Of a DNA stretch of 64,000 nt, positions 1 to 8,900 are shown one piece after another (within the stretch, counting starts at the first letter, position 1; the number at the start of each line of letters is the position of its first letter). The translations under genes and the position numbers were made by a program. A model generated the notes under the pieces. It saw only the letters and a list, made by a program, of their open reading frames with translations, was not told the DNA's origin and did no database searches. The stretch lies in assembly GCF_001417955.2 (NCBI RefSeq), contig NZ_LKTM01000112.1, positions 186,001 through 250,000 on the forward strand, in the 5' to 3' direction. This DNA is from Mycobacterium gordonae. GTDB lineage: Bacteria; Actinomycetota; Actinomycetes; Mycobacteriales; Mycobacteriaceae.

Positions 1-3000
1 TGATCGTGTCCTGGGATTACCGCGCGGGTTGCTTTCCCGGTGGTGTCGTCACCGACATGTTCGCGGCATACGTCGGGCTGCTGGAGCGCCTCGGCGGCCA
101 CGACTGGGCCGCCCCGATCCCGATCGGGCTGCCGAAACGTTCAGCCCTGGCCCGGCAACGCCGTAACGCCACGACCGTGCCCGCGCCCCCGGGAGTTCTT
201 TACCAGGCGTTCCGGGAGCACGCGCAACGCAACCCCGCCGCGATCGCTTTATGTTGGGCCGCTGACGAATTCGTCTCAGGCCCGAACGATGATGATCCGA
301 TCGCCGCCGCTCACCCGCACCTGACCTACGGTGCACTCGACGAACTGGCACGCCGCGTCGCCGGCGCGCTGGCCGCTCGGCACACGCCGGGCTCGATCAT
401 CGGAATTCAGCTTCCCAAGGGACCCGCGCAGGTCGTCGCCGTGCTCGGAGTCCTGATGTCCGGCTGCGCCTACCTGCCGGTCGGTGTGGATCAGCCTGGC
501 GAGCGATTCGCCCGCATCTGCGCACTGTCCGGAATGGCGGGTCTGATCCGGCCGGAAGGCCGGGAGAACGGCGCGACCACTGCGGGCCCGGTCGTGTACG
601 ACATCGGGTCCATGCTCCGGAGCGCGCCGGCCGAGCCAATCCCGTCGAACCCGCACGACATCGCCTATGTGATCTACACGTCCGGCTCAACCGGTGAACC
701 CAAAGGTGTTCTCACCTCCCACGCGGCGGCGCTGAACACGATCGTCGACGTGAACCGCCGGAACGAGATCGGCGACGCCGACGTCCTGCTGGCGCTGTCG
801 GCACTGGATTTCGACCTCAGTGTGTACGACATCTTCGGGCCGCTGAGCCGCGGCGCCCGCGTGGCGACGATCTCCGAGGCGCACCGGCGCGACGCGTTCC
901 GCTGGAAGGCGCTGATCGCTGAATTCTCGGTGACCGTGTGGAATTCGGTTCCAGCGCTGCTGGATATGCTGTTGATCGCGGTGGGAGGCCAAGCCGCCGC
1001 GCTATCGCCCCTACGCTCGGTGTTCCTCTCCGGCGACTGGATTCCGCTCGACATGCCACCGCGCCTGCACGGCGTCGCCCCGCAGGCGCGGCTGGTCGCG
1101 ATGGGCGGCGCCACCGAGGCCGCGATCTGGTCCAACGAGTTCGTCGTCGCCGACCCGGACCCCGACTGGGTGTCGGTCCCGTACGGATATCCCCTGTCCA
1201 ATCAGGTGTTCCGGGTCGTCGACACCACCGGCGAGGATCGCCCCGACCACGTGGCGGGTGAATTGTGGATCGGTGGAGCGGGCGTCGCGCTCGGCTACCA
1301 GCACGCACCGGCGCTCACCGCCGAGAAGTTCGTGGCGGACGAGGAAGGGCGGCGGTGGTATCGCACGGGCGATCTCGGATGCTATTGGCCCGATGGCACC
1401 CTGGAATTCCTCGGCCGGATCGATGCCCAGGTCAAGATCAACGGCCACCGGGTGGAATGCGGCGAGATCGAGCACGTACTGCGAGGGCACCCGGGAGTCG
1501 GTAGCGCCGTGGTGGTCCCCATCCACGGCAACAGGGCGCTGGGTGCCGTCGTCGTCGCGGAATGCGCTGCCGCGGAACCGAGTTCCGCCGAATTGCGGAC
1601 GCACCTCGAGTCCCGGCTGCCGCAGTACATGGTTCCGAACCTTTTCCTTTTCGGCTCCACGTTGCCGCTCAACGGCAACGGCAAGGTCGATCGCCGCAGA
1701 GCTGCCCAGGAGATCGAAGCCGGCGCGCACGCGGTACCGAGCGGTGCGCTCACCCCGGTGGAACGGCTTGTCGCCGAGGTGTGGTCGGCGGTACTGGACT
1801 CACCGATCACCAGCCGCGACGACAACTTCTTCCGGCGCGGTGGGGACAGCCTGCGGGCAACACAGGTGGCCCTGGAGCTGAAGCGCAAGGGCGTGCACGG
1901 CGCGGACGTCGGGCAACTGCTCAAACGTCAGACGCTGCGCGAGTTCAGCTCGGTATGCGTCACCGGCCCGCCTCCGCACGCTGCGGGCGGCCATTCCCGA
2001 GTGACCCCCGTGACGAAGTTCCCGCTGACGCGTCTGCAGCAGGCGTACGTGCTCGGCAGCGCGGGGATGAACGGAACCGTCCGCGCGCCAACATACTTCG
2101 CGATGGTGCTGGCGGCGACTGAGCCGGGCGGGGACATCGACCCGGTCCGGTTCGCCGCCGTTGTCAGCCGATGCGTCGATGAGTTCGACATGCTGCGTTG
2201 CGCCCTGAATACCGATACCGGACAACGGGTGCACGCCCACGCCGGGCCGGTTGCCGTCACGATGGTCGCCGGCCTCGACCCCGACGCGTTGATGCAACGA
2301 ATGGCCGGCGCAACGTTCGATCCGCGCGCGGTTCCGGCCGTCCAGTGCTTCGCGCTCACCGGCTCCTCGCGCCACATCGGGCTGCTGATCAACTACCTGA
2401 GCCTCGATGCGCGCAGTCTGACCACGGTCATCGCGACGATCGTCGCCGACTACCAGCGCGCGCCGCGGCCGTTCCAGGTTGATTGCGGCGCCGCCGTTTT
2501 CGCGCGGTTCGCGGCCGAGACACCCCACAACGGCCACGCGCAGGAGCACAGCCCGCCACCGGCGCTGCCATTGTGCGTTGACAGCGCCGGTGACCACAAC
2601 GCGCGGGTCCCCTTCGCAAGGTCCACCTTCACCCTTGACCCACGCGAGTTCGACTGCCTGCGCGAGCGGGCCTCCCGGTTGGGTGTCACCCCCACCGCGC
2701 TCATCTTCGAGGCGTTCGGCGCGTCGCTGTACGCGACGCGGGCCGGACCGCGGTTCGCACTCGTGGTGCCGATCTCACACCGTCCCGACTACGCGCCGGC
2801 TGACCGCGAGGTGCTGGGCAACTTCACCCGGCTGATGCTGTGCGACCTCGACTACAGCGTCGCCGAACCCGGCTCCGAGGAGGCAGTGTCCGCCGCCCAG
2901 GAGCAGTTATGGCGCGCTGTCGGCGATTCCGTTGATGCGACGGCATACCTTGCCGCGCTGCGGGCGGCCGGGTCGACCGGTTATCCGGTCGTCTTCACCA

Positions 3001-5924
3001 GTACGCTGGGCCTGGTCCCACAGCACGCCGCTGAGTTGTCGAGCCTCGGCACCCTGACTCAGACACCGGGGGTGTGGCTGGACTGCCAGGTGGAAGACGA
3101 CCGCGGCGGCGCCCGGATCAGCTGGGACGTGGCCACCGGCGTCATCTCCGATGAGGCCCTGACACAGGCTTTCTCCTACTTCCAAAGTGTCGTGCACGGT
3201 GGGCGTGTCCCCGAGCCGATCCCGGCGACCGGGGAGTCCGATTGGCCGGCCGCGGTGATCGACTCCGCGAGAAGGCTGTATGGCCCGCAGCAGGTGCGGC
3301 AGGAGTACGCGGCCTTGGTGCGGCGTTGGGAACAAGTGCGGAGCGGAGTCGCGGCGCACCGCGACACCGACCGGGCGGCGCGCAGGCTGGCCGACATCGT
3401 GACCGGCGCGGCTTCCCCGCAGACGCTGATCGGTGACCCACAACTCGCTCCGGAGGCCCTGCTGGTCGCCGATGAGCGGCTGCGGGGAGCGCTCGACGAG
3501 CTCACCGAGCGGATCTTCGCGCATTCGCGCCGAGTCGGGCGGCGGCTGCGGATCATGGAGATCGGCTCGCGGACCGGTTTGATCACCCAGCGGCTCACCG
3601 GTCTGATCGGTGCGGTCGCAGACGAGTACCTGTGCTTCGAGCCGAACCCCGTACTGGCTGCCATCGCCGCCGGACGGAACATACAGTCCGTTGTCCGGCA
3701 ACTTAATTCGCACGGCCAGCTCGCCGCATCCGAGGTGGATGTCGTGGTCTGTTGCGGCTCCCTGCACCAGCTCACGGATGCGGGCGCGGTGCTTGACGCG
3801 GTCACCGTGGCCGAGGATGGGTGGCTCTGGGTGGCTGAAGTCTGCGAGGTCACCGCGGCCACTTTGGCCAGCGCAGCCGTGCTGAATCCCGACCTACTCT
3901 CGGCGGGGTCGTTGCCCGCGGCGGACGAGTGGTGGCGGTTCCTGGCGCAACGGCATTGGCGGCCGGCCCAGATGACGCAGAACGGGCCCGGCCTGACGAT
4001 CATCGCCCATCCCCGGCGGCACGATCGGCGGCGCTGCTTGGCGGAGGTGTCTAAGGTGGCCGCGCCGGCGCCGGTCCGGGCGCCCGTGCGGGTGGTCGAC
4101 GAGTCGGTGCTGGCCACGATCGCCGGAATCTGGCAGCAGCACTTGAACATCGCCGGATCCGCCCTACCCGCCGCCGATGACGATTTCTTCCTGCTCGGCG
4201 GTGACAGCCTGGTGGCGACCAGGGTGTACGCCGATCTGCAGAGCGCCGGCTTCACCCGGTTGGCCCTCGTCGACCTGTTCAACTATCCAGTGCTGGCCGA
4301 GCTTGCCCAGCACGCTGGTACGCCCACCGCGGCGCATCCAGCGCGGCAGCAGGTGACCAGCGCGGCCGGCGACGAATCGTCGTATCCGCTCACCGTCGTC
4401 CAGCAGGCCTACCTGGCCGGCCGGTTCGGTGGCTTCATGCTCAGCGGCGTTGCCGCACACTGCTATTTCGAATTCGAGGTTCCCGAGTTCGACGCGGCCA
4501 GGTTCGAGACGGCCGCGCGACAACTCATCGACCGCCATCCCGGCCTGCGCACCACGGTGATGCCCGAGTCGTCGCGCTGGAGCGCGGTGGTGCATCCGGC
4601 CCCGATCGAACCGGTGGTCCGCAGCTACGACGATGTGCGGACGCCGCTGGTCGATCAGGTGATCGATCTGACGACGCGGCCCGGGATCGACTTCGGCGTA
4701 CAACTGGCCGACGGCGGACGCGCTGTCGTGGGGATCAGCATGGACAACATCATGCTGGACGGCACCAGCATGATGATCGCCCTGGCGCAGCTGGAATACC
4801 TTTACCGCGGTGGCGACGCCGATGAGTTGCCCTTGCTCCCAACAACATTCGCACGCTACGTGGCCGGTCACCCGGAATTGTGGCCGGACGCCGACGAAGA
4901 CGTTCTGCCGACGCTGGCCGACAGCCGTGACTACTGGCGCGCCCGCCTCCCCGCGCTGCCGCCGGCGCCGCAGCTGGCTGCGACGCCGGTGCTGCTCGAC
5001 ATCGAGAGACCGGTCTTCGAGCGGGTGGAAGCCACCGTCGGGGCTACCGACTGGCGACGGATAACCGAGGCGTGCCGCGCCGAACGGGTAACCGCCGCCT
5101 CGTTCCTGCTGGCCCATTACGCACGGGTGCTCGGCCGGTGGTCCGGCAACAATCACTTCTGCGTCAACGTCACGCTGTTCGACCGCGATCCCGACGTGCC
5201 GGGAATCGAACATGTCATCGGCGACTTCACCTCGCTGCTACTGCTGGAATGCCAAGTCGAATCGGCCGTATCGATATGGGAACAGGCGCGCCGGTTGCAG
5301 CGACAACTCGCCACCGACGTGCCGCACCGCGCCGCCGACGCGGTATGGCTGCAGCGTGAGCTGCTGCGCCATCACGGCCAACCGGCCAAAGCGGTGTTCC
5401 CGGTCGTGTTCACCAGCGGGCTCGGCCTGATCGGCACATCTCCCGGAGTGCCGTCCGGATTGGGCCGGCCGGTGTTCGGCCTGTCCCAGACGCCGCAGAC
5501 GGTACTGGACTTTCAGATGTGGGAGAGCGCCGAGGGACTGTCACTCTCGTGGGACTTCGTCACCCAGGCGATTCCGCGGGAAGTCGCACGGCACAACCTC
5601 GATACGATGGTCGACGGCATGCTCGCGGCCGCCGCCGCGAATCCGGCCGCCGCACACCCGGAGGTGCGGGGCGACGAATTCAGCGAGAAGGTTCTGCGGA
5701 CATGCGCGGCAGCGCTCGGGCTGCCGCGTGTTGAACCGGGCGACAACTTCTTTCGGCTGGGCGGGGACTCGGTGACGGCGACCAGAGTGGTCGAACAGCT
5801 CAGCCGGGACGTGTCGGCCGCCGCGACGCTGCGGCTGTTGTTCGAGTATCCGGTGATCGGCGATTTCGTGACCCAACTCAGGACGGTCACCGGCGATTCG
5901 GACTTCGAAGAAGGCGTGCTGTGA
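1..5924 (+). CDS. Thiazoline-type NRPS, 5'-truncated by the window edge: (Cy)-A-PCP-Cy-MT-like-PCP-Cy-PCP
   Basis: Multimodular NRPS whose reading frame is open at base 1; residues are numbered from the GTG at 6. Residues 1-30 are the tail of a cyclization domain. The A domain (about 100-570) reads DLYNLSMIW at the specificity positions, one change from the cysteine code DLYNLSLIW. PCP1 has GGDSL with Ser615. Cy2 (about 668-1080) has Asn796, Asp801 and Ser804 where the family has DxxxxDxxS. A weak methyltransferase-like region (about 1090-1350, motif MEIGSRTG) and PCP2 (Ser1401) follow. Cy3 (about 1460-1880) has an intact DNIMLDGTS at 1580-1588, and PCP3 has Ser1922. Modules 2 and 3 lack A domains, so the single A domain probably loads several carriers, as in yersiniabactin HMWP2. 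The short acidic C-terminus suits a partner for the docking domain of the next protein, whose GTG overlaps this stop. The exact product is unknown. Confidence 0.93.
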   Translation, partial: IVSWDYRAGCFPGGVVTDMFAAYVGLLERLGGHDWAAPIPIGLPKRSALARQRRNATTVPAPPGVLYQAFREHAQRNPAAIALCWAADEFVSGPNDDDPIAAAHPHLTYGALDELARRVAGALAARHTPGSIIGIQLPKGPAQVVAVLGVLMSGCAYLPVGVDQPGERFARICALSGMAGLIRPEGRENGATTAGPVVYDIGSMLRSAPAEPIPSNPHDIAYVIYTSGSTGEPKGVLTSHAAALNTIVDVNRRNEIGDADVLLALSALDFDLSVYDIFGPLSRGARVATISEAHRRDAFRWKALIAEFSVTVWNSVPALLDMLLIAVGGQAAALSPLRSVFLSGDWIPLDMPPRLHGVAPQARLVAMGGATEAAIWSNEFVVADPDPDWVSVPYGYPLSNQVFRVVDTTGEDRPDHVAGELWIGGAGVALGYQHAPALTAEKFVADEEGRRWYRTGDLGCYWPDGTLEFLGRIDAQVKINGHRVECGEIEHVLRGHPGVGSAVVVPIHGNRALGAVVVAECAAAEPSSAELRTHLESRLPQYMVPNLFLFGSTLPLNGNGKVDRRRAAQEIEAGAHAVPSGALTPVERLVAEVWSAVLDSPITSRDDNFFRRGGDSLRATQVALELKRKGVHGADVGQLLKRQTLREFSSVCVTGPPPHAAGGHSRVTPVTKFPLTRLQQAYVLGSAGMNGTVRAPTYFAMVLAATEPGGDIDPVRFAAVVSRCVDEFDMLRCALNTDTGQRVHAHAGPVAVTMVAGLDPDALMQRMAGATFDPRAVPAVQCFALTGSSRHIGLLINYLSLDARSLTTVIATIVADYQRAPRPFQVDCGAAVFARFAAETPHNGHAQEHSPPPALPLCVDSAGDHNARVPFARSTFTLDPREFDCLRERASRLGVTPTALIFEAFGASLYATRAGPRFALVVPISHRPDYAPADREVLGNFTRLMLCDLDYSVAEPGSEEAVSAAQEQLWRAVGDSVDATAYLAALRAAGSTGYPVVFTSTLGLVPQHAAELSSLGTLTQTPGVWLDCQVEDDRGGARISWDVATGVISDEALTQAFSYFQSVVHGGRVPEPIPATGESDWPAAVIDSARRLYGPQQVRQEYAALVRRWEQVRSGVAAHRDTDRAARRLADIVTGAASPQTLIGDPQLAPEALLVADERLRGALDELTERIFAHSRRVGRRLRIMEIGSRTGLITQRLTGLIGAVADEYLCFEPNPVLAAIAAGRNIQSVVRQLNSHGQLAASEVDVVVCCGSLHQLTDAGAVLDAVTVAEDGWLWVAEVCEVTAATLASAAVLNPDLLSAGSLPAADEWWRFLAQRHWRPAQMTQNGPGLTIIAHPRRHDRRRCLAEVSKVAAPAPVRAPVRVVDESVLATIAGIWQQHLNIAGSALPAADDDFFLLGGDSLVATRVYADLQSAGFTRLALVDLFNYPVLAELAQHAGTPTAAHPARQQVTSAAGDESSYPLTVVQQAYLAGRFGGFMLSGVAAHCYFEFEVPEFDAARFETAARQLIDRHPGLRTTVMPESSRWSAVVHPAPIEPVVRSYDDVRTPLVDQVIDLTTRPGIDFGVQLADGGRAVVGISMDNIMLDGTSMMIALAQLEYLYRGGDADELPLLPTTFARYVAGHPELWPDADEDVLPTLADSRDYWRARLPALPPAPQLAATPVLLDIERPVFERVEATVGATDWRRITEACRAERVTAASFLLAHYARVLGRWSGNNHFCVNVTLFDRDPDVPGIEHVIGDFTSLLLLECQVESAVSIWEQARRLQRQLATDVPHRAADAVWLQRELLRHHGQPAKAVFPVVFTSGLGLIGTSPGVPSGLGRPVFGLSQTPQTVLDFQMWESAEGLSLSWDFVTQAIPREVARHNLDTMVDGMLAAAAANPAAAHPEVRGDEFSEKVLRTCAAALGLPRVEPGDNFFRLGGDSVTATRVVEQLSRDVSAAATLRLLFEYPVIGDFVTQLRTVTGDSDFEEGVL

Positions 5925-8900
5925 GCGCCGCCGGGTTGATCGAGCAGGTGCGCGGCTTGGGCGTGCAACTCTGGGTCGACGGTGCGAACCTGCGCTTCCG
6001 GGCTCCGCAGGGGGTGCTGGACGCCGAGCTGAAAGCGCAACTGTCCGCCGCCAAGTCGGAGCTCATCGCGGAACTCAACCGCGAGACCGAGGTGCTGCGG
6101 GCGCCGCAGGACAGGTTCGAGCCTTTCCCCCTCACCGACGTGCAGGCCGCCTATTCCGTCGGGCGCACGTCGGCCTTTCAGTGGGGTGGTGTCGGCTGCC
6201 ACGGGTACGCGGAGTTCGCCGTCGATCACGCCGTCGCCAGGCCGGACGCCCGGGCGTACCGGAGCGCGTGGCGCAAAGTCGTTGAGGCGCATGACATGTT
6301 GCGCTGTGTTGTCCATCCCGAGGGCTATCAGACCATCCGCCGTGAGCTTGATGACGGCCTGACGGTCCGGGAGAGCACCGACCACCAGCGAATCCTCGGT
6401 GAGCGCGAACGCATCGCGGACGAACTGGCCCACCGGACCTACCCGCTGGGTCAAGGGCCGATGTACGACGTCGTAGTGACGATCGGGCCCCACGACACGG
6501 TGGTGCACGTCTCCATTGATCTGTTGATCGCGGATTTCGTCAGCATCTCGATCGTGATGACCGATTTCGGGCGGTTGTTGCTCGCGCCGGAACAGCAGCT
6601 GCCCTCAGCCGATTTCAGTTTTCGCGATTATCTGCTGAACGTCGCGCAGCACCGCGCCACGGTGGCCGGCGCCTCGCGCAGGCAGCGGGATCTCGCCTAC
6701 TGGCAGGCCCGCCTGGGCCAGCTTCCGCCGCCGGTTTCGCTGCCGCTGTTGCCGGCCGGGTCGGTGCTGGAGGTCGCACCGACGTTCACCCGGCGGTCGA
6801 TGCGGCTATCTGCCGACCAGTTCGCCGCGTTCAGCCGTCTCGCGACCCAGCATGATGCCACCGCCAGCGTCGCGATCACCGCGGCATTCGGCAGCGTGCT
6901 GGGCCGCTACGGTGATCGCGACCACTTCCTGCTCACGCTGACCACCATGGGCCGCCAGCCCTTCACCCCGGACGTCGGCCGGCTGGTCGGGGACTTCACC
7001 GGGACCAGCCTGCTGGAGGTGGACGTCCGGGACGGGCGGCCCTTCACCGAGCTGTTGCGGACGATCGGCGGGCGTCTCTTCGAGGACATGGACCATTCCG
7101 CCGTCGGCGGCGTCGAGGTCGCGCGCATGCTGGCCCAGAGCGAGGAGAATCGCGGCGCGCATTCACCCGTGGTGCTCACCTCGACGCTCGGTGCCGGCAT
7201 CGTGCAGGACCTGGGCGCCAACGCGTCGTTCCTGCAACCGATACCGGGGCGTGGTCTGAGCCAGACTCCCCAGGTGCTGCTGGACTGCCAGGTGTTCGAG
7301 ACCGGCGGTCAATGCGAGATCAATTGGGACACCCGGGACGCGGCGATCAGCGACGAGGTCCTCGACCGGGCTTTCGCCGACTTCCGCGACGTGCTGCGGA
7401 GGCTGTGCACCGACCCGCCGGCCTGGGACCACCCCGTGCTCCCGGTGACGGCCCCGGCACCCGCCTCAGTACTGCAGAACAGCGAAACCACGCTCCTGCA
7501 TTCGGGTTTCGTACATCATGCCGCGCACACGCCGGACGCGGTGGCCATCCGGCAGGGCGATCAGTCGACCACCTACGGTCAGTTGCTGGCCGCCGCCCAT
7601 TCGGTGGCGGCCGAGTTGGCAGCCGCTGGTGCCGGCACCGGTGACTATGTCGCAATTCGCCTGCCGGAGGGCCGAAGTCAGGTCGCCGCGATTCTGGGTA
7701 CCCTGCTGGCCGGTGCGGCCTACGTGCCACTCGACGTCGAGTGGCCGGATCAGCGGACCGAGCAGATCACCCGGCAATGTTCACCGGCCGTGGTCTGCGA
7801 ACCCGGCGGACCGATCGACGACCTCCTCGCCGAACCGACGACCTGGCACCCGGGCGGCACGGCCGTCGGCCCGACCGCCGCAGCACCCGACGACATCGCG
7901 TACGTGATCTTCACATCGGGGTCCACCGGAACACCGAAGGGAGTCATGGTCACTCACCGCGCCGCGATGAATACGGTGGCCGACATCAACGACCGACTGG
8001 GCATCACGGCGAGCGACGCGGTGCTCGCCGTCTCGCAGCACACCTTCGACCTCTCGGTGTACAACATCTTCGGGCTCTTGGCGGCGGGCGGCGCGATAGT
8101 GTTCGCCGAAGGCGGCGGGCGTAGCGACCCCCGGGCATGGGCCGACGCCATCTCGAAACACTCTGTCACCGTCTGGAATTCGGTGCCGGCGCAGATGCAG
8201 CTCCTGCTGGACGATGGTGCGGGGCGCCGACTGCCCACGCTGCGACAGATCATGTTGTCCGGCGACTGGATCCCGGTGTCCCAACCCAGACAGATCTCAT
8301 CAGTGGCCCCGCAGGCGTCGATGCTGAGCCTCGGTGGTGCGACCGAGGCGGCGATCTGGTCGATCTGCCACCCGATCCAGCCGCGCCGCTACACCCGCAG
8401 CGTCCCGTACGGCACGGCGATGCGCAACCAGACTGTCCAGGTCCTGACCCACCGTGGCGAACCGGCCGCACCGTGGCAGATCGGCGAGATCCACATCGGC
8501 GGAGCGGGTCTCGCGCACGGATATCTCGGCGATCCGGCCCGCACCGCGGCGGCATTCATCACCCACCCCGTCAGCGGCGAGCGGCTCTACCGGACCGGCG
8601 ATTACGGCAGGGTCACCGACGACGGTGTGATCGAGCTGCTCGGCCGTCGGGACAATCAGGTCAAGATCCGTGGGCACCGAATCGAATTAGCGGAAGTGGA
8701 TTCGGCACTGAGTGCCCTGCCCGGGGTCCGTGGCGCGATGAGTGCCGCCATCGGTGCGGCGCCCCACGAACGGATCATCGCCGCGGCAGTGGTCCCGGAC
8801 CCCGCCGACGACCAGGAGCATTCCGAACGTCACCGCCGCACAGCGACGGTCCGGCGCGGTCTCGACAAGGCGCACCGCCACCAGATCGCCGATATCGATG

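Noticed and set aside
2907..4282. Long reverse-strand open frames under the NRPS gene
   Set aside because: They mirror the high-GC codon pattern of the plus-strand NRPS and encode no recognisable domains; the same happens under gdh, tig and the other large genes.
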